Of a stretch of DNA of 64,000 nucleotides, positions 25,301 to 38,500 are shown piece by piece; within the stretch, counting starts at the first letter, position 1; the number at the start of each line of letters is the position of its first letter. Position numbers and translations under genes: made by a program. The notes under the pieces are model-generated. The model was not told the DNA's origin, ran no database searches, and worked only from the letters and a program-made list of their open reading frames with translations. Origin of the DNA: Casuarina equisetifolia (Eukaryota > Streptophyta > Magnoliopsida > Fagales > Casuarinaceae). The stretch lies in the NCBI GenBank assembly GCA_028551475.1, contig CM052359.1, forward strand, positions 18,167,583-18,231,582, in the 5' to 3' direction.

Positions 25301-27540
25301 TTCAATTTAATATGTTAGACTTCTATTCTTCAATTTAAAATTTCCGTTGAAGAGAGTGGATTCAATTTATTAGTATCATTTCGTTGACAAGTGATTTTTC
25401 TGCTTGTTTGACTTGCAATATTAATTCCATTGTAATTATTTTATTGTTGACTTTTTGGTTTGTCTTGTATTCCATGTCTAACTCCAGAAGTTATGCACAT
25501 GTAACATATTCCAATTCCCTAGAAAAGATGTATAGTTTTTAACTAGTTGTTTAAGAATATAGAATATATAGGTTAAGACTAGTCAACTCTTTGTTCAACA
25601 TTTATTTATTATAAGCTATTACTATCGATCAAAGGGCTATCGTAATTTCATTAACAGAATTCCCAAAATATTTCTAATTATTAGGTTTCGCCTAATAGTA
25701 GCTGCTATTTTAAGCTAAACAGTTGAGATCTTATCATATAAGATTTATCAGTAATTAAAAATTGTATGTGTAATGTAATCATTACGATTTATCCTATACT
25801 TTTATTTTTAAAGTGATAAATACAAACATGCATATATACGATAACATCTTAACTATCTAATTTTAAAATAATGGTTAAAATTTGATGATATCTTCTGTTG
25901 AAATTTGTACAATATCTTTCTTACAAACTATTCGACTCTAGTTCTGTCATGGCTAATCTGGAGAAAAAAAGAACAAAAATCATCTGTAATAGGTAGTTGT
26001 CTTTTTGCCCAGATAGACCAAGTAATAGGCCATTTGCAGTATCTGGTACCATTGTATTGACCCTAGAATTTATTTTCCGTTGATTTCTTTTTTTCCTCCA
26101 TAGTCCTTTAATCACGTGGTTCAGCTCCTACCCCATGATTTGGATAAAGGAACTCGAAAACAAACAGTGGCTATAATGGGTTAAAAAAGAAAAGAGGGCC
26201 CTTCTTAGAAGAGACCCTCACAGCAGCTCTGGAAGGCAAAGGAGGGTCTGGTCTGTTATTCTGCAGCATGAATTATCTATGCAGGAAATGCACGAGGTGG
26301 GGGGGCATCGGTCCTTTCATGACATTAAGTGGGACATCGTTGTTTCTACACTCTCTCTTTCTGTCAGCATTGTTCATCTGTCTCTCAAGTTGTTTGTTTC
26401 GCACCAAGCAAAAGTCGTCGACCATTCTTCAACTTCGGTCCTCATGCCAAAGTTGAACCAGAAACCTGAAACAAATGATCGTGCCCTTTCCTTTCACCTT
26501 TTCTGTCACTTGCATAATATTTCTGTTCTTTCTTTTCTTTTCCTTAAATAATCCGGTGTGGAAAAGTTGGGGTCAAACTTGAAATATTCTTGGTTTTAGA
26601 CCGTATGAGTTGTTAACTAAGTTACATGCCTACTGACAAACTTGTATAATTTCTTGTTTTGAAAAATTTTAATCTAAAATTATTAAGAATAATGTCTTAT
26701 TCAACTTGAGATTATTGAATACAAAACTTATATCAAGAGCATCTCCTATAAATGTTAGAAACACAATTCAATACAATTATATATTATTTTTTTCTGTCTC
26801 TCTTTTGCTTATGTTTCATCATTTTACCACCTCAAGAGAAGACATAGGGACTATTATTAGTAACCACATGGGATTTGATTAAAAGATGAACTTGACAATT
26901 GGAGTATATAATGCTACTTCCCAAATCTGCTCGTCTGTTGTCCATCGCTTCATTTTAAAGACACACCCACGTTACCTGATTCCGGTCATCGAAGTCCTCC
27001 AATTGAATGCTTTCAAACCAAAAAAGAAGAGCAAGAAGAGAAAGATTCCTCCAAAAGTGCATTGTGATGTTGCATCACATTTCTCTAGCAGAAAGAACTT
27101 GTTCGGTTGAAGCTTTGCATAAAGTAAAAGGGTTGAAAAGAAATAATAAATTGGCTTTTGACATTCGAAACTGAGAATAAAATAAAAACGATACGAGTTC
27201 CAAAATTTCATAGCCCTCTTTAAAGTCTGACTTCTCATTTCTTCTTTATTCTTTTCACTTGTCAACGCCAAGGTCAGAAGCCTTAAGAGTAGTAGAATGC
27301 TCATTTCCTAGTTTATTAATGTTCATTCTGCTACTGTTCAAGAGTATCTGCTCGTTGACTTTGCTTTTGTAAACGCCCCGGCGCGGCTTGAATCACCTTG
27401 ATCAGGTCAACCTCAGCATTGCTTTATTCAACAACCTGGATATGGAAATCTTCAAAGCAGGGACTTTTGTATGAAATAAGAACTTCAATTCCATCCTCCT
27501 CTTTGAACGAGTTCTTTTCCCTATATAAGATGAAATTCAA
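22354..27540. other. MATE 3' flank, then intergenic DNA without recognised genes
   Basis: Poly-T and poly-C tracts at 22360-22470 lie in the probable 3' UTR. A GC-richer patch at about 22860-23070 has overlapping frames on both strands without family features. The rest is AT-rich with A runs (for example 23768-23781). Confidence 0.5.
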
Positions 27541-27690
27541 CAAAGATGGATAATATGTTACTTAGTCAACTAACTTATTAGTAAATTAATAAGAACTCTA
27601 ACCATGAAGTTTGGGTTCGATATCCTATGTGTGAGTTAGTTTGTATGTTGTAATATTATAGAAAATTTTCAAAAAAAAAAAAAAAAAAGA
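27541..27690 (+). mobile_element. Possible SINE remnant with A tail
   Basis: GGGTTCGATATCC at about 27612-27624 resembles a tRNA-type B box. It is followed by GTGAGTTAGTTTGTATGTTGTAATATTATAG and an 18-base A run at about 27671-27688, the usual 3' layout of plant SINEs. A convincing A box upstream is not visible and I could not define target-site duplications. Confidence 0.35.
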
Positions 27691-29650
27691 CGGGTTGCAT
27701 GGTTGATGAAAATATTAACGGTGACAAGCAAAATTATGCTGCTATTTTCGTTTCGACAGGGACAACCAACGGTCGACTCCAGGTGGAGGTGACTGCATAT
27801 AGCTCCCACATCAGTCGTATACTCGATATATTTGTATTTCAAATACTCATTGTTGCTGATTTTCATGATCATTTCTTTTATTTATCTGTTGCCTTATTGA
27901 AAGTCGATTAGCGCTTGGTCATCCTTTGAAGAGTTTCCTCGTATGACAAACTGTAGGAGGTGGGTTTAGCCTTCTGTTATAATAATACCAGTGCAATGGT
28001 CAAAGCTTGATGAGTTCAAAGCATCACGAATGAAGAGTAAAAAGAGAAAACGTCAACCGCTTCGATGATGGCTGGTGATGGTGTGCGGTTGACCACTTGA
28101 TGCCCCGGCAGCCTGGGGACGCATGTCATGAGTGAAATCTTTATGTACATGCAAAAGAGTAAGACACTTGAACTTGAACTCTAATATCTCCAAATAACTT
28201 CAATTTTGATACCATTATTGGAATCGGAAGTCTTATATTAAATTAATATGATTCTTGGATAATGTTTAAATATTAAAAAAAAGTACTTTCTTAACTTATG
28301 AATAAGCCCTTGAATTGAGATTTGAGTTTTTTTAATATAATATTAGAGCCCAAAACTCAAATTAAACTCCTTTAACTCTCATTTAACTTTAAGCCTTCAA
28401 ATGGTATGTGACGAATATTCATTTTATTTTTTTTCAATCTTAAGTCAATAAATGTTTAGTATATAAAAAAGTATATGAAGCAAAAGTTTTACATTGAAAA
28501 AATATAATTCATAGGTAATATTTAAATATAAATAATATTTCATTAATTTATGACCTAACCTTTAAATTAGGTTTTGAGTTTATTTCTAAAAGTTATATTA
28601 TAAAGTTTATTTTCCCTTTAAAACTAACTTATGAAGGTAGAACATATATTTTATCTTTTAAAAAAAATATTTAAGTAATATAGAATGAGATTACTTTGTT
28701 GTGTCAAGTTGGTATGCCAAGTGCAAAACTTCCCTTGGCTTGACTCAGATATGGATGTAATGATGACGTGGACCAGATGTGTAAGGGACGGAGGTGGCAT
28801 TGCCACGAGCCAAACCCTCCTAGCGCATGGCTTAAGGATATTACTGATAATTGATATTGAGCGATAATTAGCCTATGATGGTCTATGGGAGCTATGCACT
28901 GTGCATTCACATGCAAACTATGCAAGAGCATGGTACTTAGTTAGGCAGAATAGTTCCTAGTGCTTAGGTTAGGAACAAAACCAATTTCTTTAGACTATTT
29001 CTGGTACTCTAAGCAGAGAAAAAGGCAAAGACTTATTGTAAAGAGAAGAAATGTGGATTCCTATATGTGCATCTCACTTTAATCGACCTCTGGTTTCCTT
29101 TGTGTACGTTAAAAAGGTATATAATGTTGGGAGTATTCTCCTAGAATTTGTTGTTGTTTGCTCTTTTAGACTTGTTATAATTTGAACATGAACAAAGAAG
29201 CCCAAACAAAACAGTAAGATACTTCATTACTCACTTCTATCCCTGCATGGAGAGCAAGTGAAGGACAAAAATCTTACACCAAAAAATAATATCTTTAAAA
29301 TAAAGTTTAAATGAAATGTATGTATAAAGCAAGAGTCTTATATTATAAGGTAAGGTCTCTAGTATAAAGTTTAAATGACAATATAGTCCTCCAAATCTTA
29401 GATTAGCTTTTAGGTTGGGTCTTTAGAACTTCTAAGTTGATATCAAAGCTTAAGTCAAATATATTCTACCCTATGCAACTTTGAGTCTAATGACACTTAA
29501 TATATGAAAGAGTATGGGACTTTGACATTGAAAGATGAAATCCCTAATATGAAATTTAAATGAAAAAATGACCATTGAACCTTTAAATCACCTTTTGGCT
29601 TGGGACTTTTAGCTTCTAACTAAGGATCTTCTAATTCTTAAGTTAGCTAT
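27691..29650. other. Intergenic DNA with copies of a diverged dispersed repeat
   Basis: 28160-28680 and 29270-29645 carry related AT-rich phrases: a (T)TTACATTGAAA-type core, CTAATATNAAATTTAAATG and ACTCTAATAC/T near AACTTATGAATAAG. Similar phrases occur near 2620, 4080, 34850 and 42490. No coding capacity was seen. Confidence 0.4.
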
Positions 29651-30101
29651 TGTTAGGATTAGACCTAGCCCATTAATAATTCAAGAAGAAGACCACTCTA
29701 GGACAATTAGGACTCTAAGACCTAATATAACTAGGACTCCAAAACCTAGGGTAACTAGGACAACATACTTATATAAGGCATTCTTAGCCTTCAGAAAAGG
29801 ACAATCATGAAGAGAAAACTTTATTTTACTATTAGTAGTTTTCTATAGCCCTAACCTTAGCTATCTTATAGCTTTCGTAGGAGTAGTTTATTCATAGTCT
29901 TGTAGTTTCGTATTGTTATTTAATTTGTTATTGTTACTTTGTTGGAATTGGAATTGGATTGAGCTTGTTATCAAGCTTTTGATTATTATATGTTATAGGA
30001 ATTAAATTGAATTAAATTGAACTGAATAATATAAGGGATTTCTTTACTTTGAATTCTTGTATTCTTTAATTGTGAACTTGTGTAGGGTTCAAGTCTTAAC
30101 A
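29651..30101 (+). mobile_element. LTR of a truncated LTR retrotransposon
   Basis: The 451-base block starts TGTTAGGATTAGAC and ends GTCTTAACA, giving the TG...CA ends and TGTTA/TAACA inverted tips of an LTR. A TATA box (TATATAA, 29770-29776) lies about 120 bases in. One base after the end comes TGGTGCTTTC (30103-30112), in the position and with the TGG start of a tRNA primer-binding site. That makes this a 5' LTR with a little internal sequence rather than a solo LTR. No gag or pol frame follows and no second LTR was found in the window. Flanking 5-base sequences do not match, as expected if the 3' end is lost. Confidence 0.6.
29770..29776 (+). promoter_or_regulatory. TATA box inside the LTR
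   Basis: TATATAA within CTTATATAAGGCATTC; position fits the U3/R boundary of the LTR at 29651-30101. Confidence 0.5.
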
Positions 30102-30689
30102 ATGGTGCTTTCAAAAACACTATCTGCAACTCACACTTACTTCACACAAGATTTGAGATCACAAATTCCAACAAGGCTGAACGTGACTTACTTAATGTCA
30201 ACACAGATGAAGAAGTTGAAAATTTTCCCTTAAAAAGGACAAGAAGGAAAGGAACTTCCTTGCAAAATGCGGCATAATGCTACGATCATGTTCTTGTTTG
30301 ATCCTCCCTTCAGTTTAAGAAAGGCTGAGACATGTAAAATTTCGTGGAAGGAATGTTACATTGGAGATAAGGAAGATCTGTTTAAATGTGTCTCCCAAAA
30401 TAGCTCAATGCCCATGTATTGAGATTTTACAAGAGGAAATGAAGCTTTTCCTATAATATACAGACAAAAACGGATTGCAGTCCAAACAAAGACTTGGGCC
30501 CCCGCATTGAAGAAGAATAGAGTGGCCCAATCCGACATGTTGAATTGCCTCCTCGCAGGAAGCTTGTGATCGTTATTCCCAAGGCGCATGGCCCTGCCAC
30601 CGAGTCATGCAATGTACAAAAGTAATATCAGAATTCTCGACAACATGTAGCATGATGCAGAGCCATGCCCTATTAGGGCACTAACATTT

Positions 30690-30771
30690 TTCATGGATGT
30701 CTCCTGCTTTCATATCATGAGACAGACCATTTCATGGATGTCTCCTGCTTTCAGGTCATGAGACAGATCAT
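30690..30771. repeat. Two-copy 41 bp tandem repeat
   Basis: Unit TTCATGGATGTCTCCTGCTT continues CA(T/G)(A/G)TCATGAGACAGA(C/T)CAT. Copies at 30690-30730 and 30731-30771 differ at about three positions. Non-coding. Confidence 0.9.
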
Positions 30772-33700
30772 CTAGCATCTCGAGTTGTATGGGCCAGCTC
30801 AAAGTATCTTAGGCAGAATCACCTACCCATTATCTTGGATGATAAACAAGTACGATACAAGCTTTTAGGCAGCACCTATGACTCCACTTTTACTGTTCAC
30901 AAGTCATTGGAAACTGTTATCATGCAATTCAATTACCTCATTGGGCTACCTTTATCTTAAGAAAACATATTTAACTCCTTAAAATTAGCTTACAAGGAGG
31001 GCATAGTTTTAAACGATTCATTCTCTTCGTAAAAAAATACAAGATAAAATCAATAAATTCTTTTTCTTTTTCTTTTTTTTTCAATTCATCCGCAAATCGG
31101 ATCTAAGATGTAAAAATATAAGAAAGCAAATCCTCTTCATTATCCCAAAAAATGTATGATATCTTCTTAATCCAACACTTTTGGATATTATTTGACCCAC
31201 TTCATACTAATTTTGATATATCTTCTCATCACAATGGTCCAATCCAAACCATACCACAATGCCACTTTCACTGTGTAGATTTTTGACTAATATTTATAAG
31301 AGTGTTGAGGATGGATCAAATTCTAATACTATATCAAAAAGTTTGATCCTTCTACAAAAGCTAACTTAAAAGAAGGAGGACATTTCTTACATATAAATCC
31401 CTTTACAAGTCCACATCTTAGCAATATAGAAAAACTTCACACCAATTTCAACAATCTTATTAACCTTACACAACATCTCCTATTTATAGATCAATGTATG
31501 CATTGATATAGCTAGAAACATAATTATTGTGGAAAGCCAAACAATTATATATAATATCTTCCTTATGTAACACATTGGGATTATTTAGCTACTATGTTTA
31601 CAAAAGTAATAACTGTAAATGGGCCAAAACGATAAAGAATATTTAAATGCCTAAAATAGCCAGTTATATCAGCACCATAGTATCAAATTGGGGGGAAAGA
31701 TTAGAATTGGAGATCGATAGGAAAGCAAGGATGTGGGATTGTGTGAGTAGGAAACAAAAGATACCTATTTTAGTAATATCATTAGTTGTGGGTTCGAATC
31801 TACAAGAAATTCTAGTTTGCTACTTTAAGATTTTTGTCTTTCCTAAATGGGAATGATAAAGAAAAAAATAAAATTAGTTCAAAAGAAAATGCCATTTAGC
31901 TTTGAAACTCAATCATTTTCTTGTACTTGAGAAGAATTTCCAAAACAATAGGAAGGAAGGTTAATCAGAATGAATCAAAATTTTTCTTCTATGATTTATT
32001 GGTATAAACATTAGCAACTCCAAATTAAATTAGTTTCTTCCCAACAAGTAAGTGGTTGGACTAATAAAATGCTACCCCATGGGGAGATAGTTGGAGAGGT
32101 CACAAAACTGTATAGTTTTCGTCACAAAACTAATAAACCTGAAAAAGATGGCTTATTTTGTGATAGAATTTTTTAGCCTATAAAAAGTGGGATTTGTGCT
32201 TGTGGAAATTATGGAGTGGTGGGAATTAAAAATAAAAAAAGACCCAAAATTGTGTGAACATGCAGAGTCGTTTTCGAAATTTTAGACCAAACTTCTAATA
32301 AACTTTGATTTTTGGCTAGCCTAGCACCAACTCTTCTGGGATATAAAATATATCTTTTCTTACCATCCCCACAATGTTAGTGCTTTTGCGATTGCTGTTC
32401 TTTCTGATCTCTTTACATTTCACCACTCCGCAGGACATTCCCTCTGCCCCTGCCGTACTCTGGCCTTTTAGTTTGCCTCCCTTTCTTTCTTTTCCTTTTT
32501 TTTTTTTTTTAATTCCCTTCCCCAACTCCCTAGGTCCGATTCTGTAAAACTGGCCTATTTTCGAGCCCAAAAAAAAAAAAAATGAAATTGTCGACAGCAG
32601 TGAAAAATCCCCTTATCAACCCATGATCCATTAATGGGAGAAAACACTCCCACCCACCCCCCTCTCCCCCTCTCTCCCTCTCTCCCGCCCCAGGGCCGCG
32701 CTCACTATCAAAATCCTTACTTTGGTGAGTCTTTTTGCTTGGAGAAAAGGGAGAATCTATAATCCCAATTTCTTTCTCGATATCGTTTGACTTAATAGTT
32801 TACCTGGATCCTTTTGTGTGAAGAAACCCTCCCCTTCAATTAGCACACATGAAATAACAAATCTACTCTTTCACTAAGATTTTGAACAGCCATCTTGTAT
32901 TCAAGTTGATTATGTATCACCTCTTCTTTAGATAAAGATGATTAAACAATTCCCTACTATGATCCTTATGGATTGGATCATTAATATAGTAACCAAAAAT
33001 AAACTCTAGATACTTGATGGCTTTTTCTTTGACTGAAATCTTAATTCCACCAATGGTTTCATTAGATATCTTATAACTAGAATCCTTCCTTTTTCCAATC
33101 TAGTTCCTCCACTACTGCAAACCCAAGTTAAATTCGAGCATGATATACTTTTAAAATTGATTTTTAATGATTTTTAATCAGGTTTTAGGTAATATGAAAT
33201 ATTATTTATATTGTTTCTGACAGATCCTCTTGCAACTAACATGTTGCAAGCTATGTTACACAGATAATATGCATCTGTTTATATACAGGAGGTGTTGCCT
33301 CTTGGACTTTGAGTTTTGGTACTAAGCTAAAAAGGTGCATTACCTCCATAACAAAGCTGAGAGTATATGGCTTACAAAATGAGAGTGTATTTCATTTTAA
33401 AGGTCATTTTTAACTAGGATTTAGAGAGTATGAGACACTCTTTAGACCGTCTTTAACACTTTAGCCCCAATGTCAAAATTATCTCCCTCAAAAAAAAGCG
33501 GGAGATTATGGTAGCCATTTGTTTGAAGCTAAAACAGTAGGCTTGAAGCTAATAGAAAGAAACCCAGACAGCATCATTCTGGACCATCATGCTTCTCACA
33601 TGGCTGCCCTTTCCAACAACCAACCCCATTCCTTCCACCTTTGACTTTCTTCCTTTGTCCCCTTAGCTAAACCTTCTTTTCACTATCCAAGATTTCTTGT

Positions 33701-36700
33701 CATTCTTTCATAACCCCCAACAGCACGATCACGATCCAAACCACTTCATCATGACTGTCTGTTAGTATGCAAAGAACCCTATCGCCTTTGTCATGAGATA
33801 GACCCCGTAGGCTATGTTTGAGCACGGGTGGCATTGTCTACCTTATAAGCAACAAATAACATATTCTGTAGACTTTTAATATGCCTCCTTGAACCTCTGC
33901 CTTCATGGGTTGCTTCCATGATTTCTTCAAGTCCTTCTCGCTACTCACTTTCACATTTGGCTTCATCTGACCTCCTCAGGAGGTGCTCATCTCGTCCCAC
34001 ATGGCTTTTGTGTGGCATTGTCTGCATTTCTAACATGTTATGTCTCACTTGCTTACCCATGATTTCCCACCCCAACCGAGGCAGACACCAAGGTCCACTC
34101 TAGATGTGGATGACCAACGCATACGAATGCTACCTGAAAAAAAAAAAAAAAAAGAACATGCAGACATGTCTTGTGTTCTGTGGATAAGCCTTCTTAATTC
34201 ACTTTGCAATATTGGTTGTGGGCATACATTTGATGCTACAGCGGACATGGTATACCTCGATCCATCCTGCAGGAACTTTAGGGCTGATATTTATCCAGTT
34301 GACTGAACTGAGGCGACAAATTTATCACGGAAAGAGAGTAGAGTAAGGAGTTGAAAACAGATCTGATATTGACCATGTTCGAAGTATTCATGACTCGGGG
34401 CTATGCTTCAAAGCCTTGTCGTGTTTCATTAACGGGTGTCTTCATCCACCAGAGGTAAAGCCCAACGTTTACGCAGCCATGTCCTTATGCAGAAGGAAAA
34501 AAGGTCCAAATACAGATTCAATATTCAACCGTTTGAACCTATATTCATCGTTTATTGCTGTACGTACCACAATAAACTCGACCTAGTGATTGCAAACCGA
34601 CTTTATGCTCAATAAGACTTCCAATGGGTATTGTCCAAGTTCCATATTAAGATGATTGACAAAAATGCTTACTAGAAAGTGGATTTTCTTCTTAAAATTT
34701 GTTTCTGCATGGGGAAGACATTTTTCCTATATGAAAATTTTCCAACAACTTACCGCCAATATTAAACATTTCAATAACCTTGTTTGCACCTACCACAAAG
34801 CAAAGTCATAGATTTCCCGAGTGATATTATAGAATATGCCTTGCAGTTGAACTTTAAACTCTAATATTATGTTAAAAATTTAGTTCTTCCTAAAAATTAA
34901 CTTGTAAGGAGAATAATAGGTTTTCATATATAGAAGATTTATACAAACAATGTGAGACATTTTGAGTATACTTGCCAATGAAAAAGTACTCATCAAACAT
35001 TAGAGATTAGAAAAAAGGCCGCTTGTCCGCTCAACCCAAGGTAGACTCACCTTTAATTTGTGGTATTCACTTCCCTAAAACACAAAGGAGCTAATTCAAC
35101 GTCTTAATCCAGCTTCCTCAATCAATATTTCTTCAGAGTTTTGTGTCCAATTTTGGATTCTGGCGTGATGAGGAACCGGTGTCATGGCCTAAAACTATAT
35201 GGACAATTCAAGCTTGTCTAGGATTGGACCAGAGAAGGGCAACAAAGCAATCGCTGCAGACATCTCAATCCGCCAGCGACTAGACCTGCGGAAGTCTGTC
35301 TATTTCTGGCCCAAGTCGACTCATTACCGAAATGGTACTCATATGCATGGGTTCATAGAAGCCCGTAATGGCACCCACATGCATGTGTTCACTGTGGACT
35401 ATTGGGCAATAATTCTTTTCCATGATGATGGAAGTTTGAATGCCAATACCAAATCATTAAAGCAGAGATGATGACTTTTCAGTCTTTGGATTGTCTTTAT
35501 TCAAAGAGGTAGCTACTTTAGGTGGCGCTATTAAGAGAAGTCTACTTCACATACAGAGACTGCCTCTAAATCTGTCCAATTAGTGATCAAACGGGATGGA
35601 AGGAAGGCCTCTTTGAGATATTGTAAGGACAACCTCAGTTAAGAGTGCTTTGTCGGCAATCCCATCACCTTTTCTCTCGTCTCTTGTCTCTACCATGTGA
35701 CCTCAAAGAAGTAATGGACATCTCTTTGAGACAACCACGTATCTTGCAAATGTGATGTTCTTCCAAATTGTTTTTGAAAATCCAGTAGTTTTTCGTTTAT
35801 ATTTTATTCGAAATTTAGAGAGACTTTTTAGTTAATTTTTTTTGAAACGGAGATATTGTTTCACATAATATCATAATTCCATTCAATTGACTCCTTCATA
35901 TAAAGTGTTTTTTTTTTCTTTTCTCTTCTTATCTAAATTATCGTTTGTTAAAACCATAAAAATTCATATATGGTAATCTAGTGTTGAATTAAATAATGAG
36001 TCAGAATATTGCATCCCCCATCAAACGATAACATCATTGCAAACCTTTTTGTTTAATTTCAGAAAAGGATGTATAGATTTGAACCGTACCCATGAGATGC
36101 AAACATAATAAAGCATTAACAAAAACCTAATTTAATGTTTTTTTCCGTATTTAAATGTTAGAGAATTATGGAAACTTGATTTGGGGTAACATCAAGATTT
36201 TTTTAATTTCTACAAAATTTTAATAAGAAAATTTTAAATTTTAATTTCATTGATCACGAGTTCAAGCTTTACAAGTAGGAGGAGGGAGTGGTGAAGGAGA
36301 CGGACAGGTCATTCACTTGGTATGAGGGTTTTAAAAAAACAAAGAGAGAATGTACTTTGTCGCAATCCTATCACATGATTCACTTGGCCATTTACTCTAT
36401 GCTTTATAAAAAAGAGTCACATAATATAGTAACTTTGGATTCTGTCTATCTCACATTAGTGTTTTTTTTCTCTCTTTTTTTTTCCCCTAATTTAACATGT
36501 ATTAAAAAAAACATAAAAATTGATGTAATGCAATATTATGTTAACTTAGATAATGATTCATAATAAATTAACCACCACTAGACAATAGCATTATACCTTT
36601 ATCTTTTTGTTTAATTTCAGCAAAAGAGATATACATTGATTCACACTTATGAGATACAAACATTGCAAAAAATTAACCATAACCAAATTTAATGTTACTT

Positions 36701-38500
36701 TATTAGTTTTTAGGTAGCTCATATGTTAAAAAATAAATTACGAAAGCCAGTATACGGATTATCAAAATTCTTAAACATTAATTTTAATATACAATATGTT
36801 TTACAGTGCTAATATACCCATTAAAATTAATAATATACCTATATGTAATGTAAAATAAAATATTTATTTTTAAAAAAAAAAAGGAAAAGGAAATGAAAAG
36901 TGACAAAGAGAGCACTGCTGTAAAACTTCAGTACGTCACTTTCAGCCATTTCCGTAATAACAAAGGAAAAGCAGGGCAATCTCCCCGCCTGCCATTTTAA
37001 CGACCCAGAGATAAATAGGGGTCTGCAGATTCGTACCAGAAATGACGCGAGCCTCACAATTCGTCAAACCTACCTTTGAGTAGTATTTCCGTAAATATTC
37101 CCCAATTCGTGACCTGAACTCGGCATCTCGCATTTGAAAGGTCCAGATTCGCGCAGTCCACCCAAGTAAGGAAACTCCATCGAGAATCAAATCCAGCGTA
37201 CAGATTTACCCCTCCCCTTCACTTTCATCCTCGTGCAAACCCTAAACCCCACGCATCTTGTTCTCTTTCTGTCTGCTAAGAGTCACCCACGTCCCATGGG
37301 CAAGTTCTCTTACTCTGAATCATGCACTTTGCTTTATGTTGCCTTGCCTCTGAAGCAAAAGATATGTCAAATCAAAATGTTGGACTTAAATAAGCATATT
37401 GATACTAGAAGCATTTATAATGTGGTCTCATTTTCTTGTCAAGCTAGAGTGGAATTGCAGGGATGGGGAAGAAAAAAGAAGGAAGAAGCAGATTAAGTCG
37501 AGTAGAACTCTTACGTTAAAAGCAAAATGAGCTTTTTTGGATTGCTTTCAGTGATTTTTCTTTGCAGTCATCTTTATTTTGCAGACAACTTTTATGCTTC
37601 AAAGCGACTGTTCAAAGTCGGGTGAGCGAAAAAAGAACAAAGAGGGAAGAATCTCTATACTCATGGTAGCTAACAACAAATGAAGTGTAGTTTTTGTATT
37701 TAACCAAAAAAGGTTTTCTAACTAAAAATATGATATCCATATACAATACGACAAGGAAAAGACAGATCACTGCTTGAAGTACGTCCACGGCATGAAACCT
37801 TTATTATCATCTTTAAGCTTCATTCAGAGTTTGCAGAGCAAAGGCAATGGAGGAAATTGACAGGAGAGCTGAATTAGTGCACAGATAATACAAAGAAGGA
37901 ACAGTTAAAAAGAATTCTGAAAATTACTGGTAGTTGCTGCCACCAAACGGAAGAGAACCCGAAAAAGGGTGAAAAAGAAGTGGGCTGGAGGTGCAGAGGA
38001 TAACAATTTTTTTGGAAAAAGCTCTCTCCCATTGGCTCTGCTTTAATGGTGGAACAGAGAAACGTGCAAATGCAGAGGCAAAATGCAGAGGCATGCATGA
38101 TTTGTTTCTCTATGCATGTCAAAAAACTCCAGCCACAGCCTGTTTTGAGAGCTACAGAGGGGGATATTACTGCAACGGAGAATGATATATGAAGGCGTTC
38201 CATTTACTTGCTGTGAGTAAAGAGAAATGGAGAGGGAGAAACAGTGACAAAAGTATCCAAGTAAAAGGAAAAAGATAAAAAGTCGGTTCTAAAAGAGAAG
38301 CATCCATATTCTGTTAGATATAAAATTATGTAAGGCTTCACGAGATGTCAGAGGCCGTGGACACTGAGGTATCTTTCCTCTCAAGGACACATCGCTCCAG
38401 AAAGTAATTAGGGAAGAAGCAGGGGGAAAGAGAGAGAGAGAGAGAGACGGGTTTCCCTCATGGTCATCCTTTGTGCTTTTCTCAGCTTCTGATTGGAGGA
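30772..38500. other. Large intergenic region, no gene recognised
   Basis: AT-rich. Points noted: CT/C-rich tract at about 32650-32695, A run at 34137-34153, and an AAACCCTAA telo-box-like motif at about 37237 followed by a CT-rich stretch and ATGGGCAAG at 37296, whose frame ends after 66 codons without a known family. GA run at about 38431-38447. A B-box-like GGGTTCGAATC at about 31791-31801 lacks the rest of a tRNA fold. No transposase or retroelement protein was recognised. Confidence 0.5.

Noticed and set aside
31785..31805. GGGTTCGAATC suggesting a tRNA gene
   Set aside because: No matching acceptor stem, A box or anticodon arm upstream at the right spacing.
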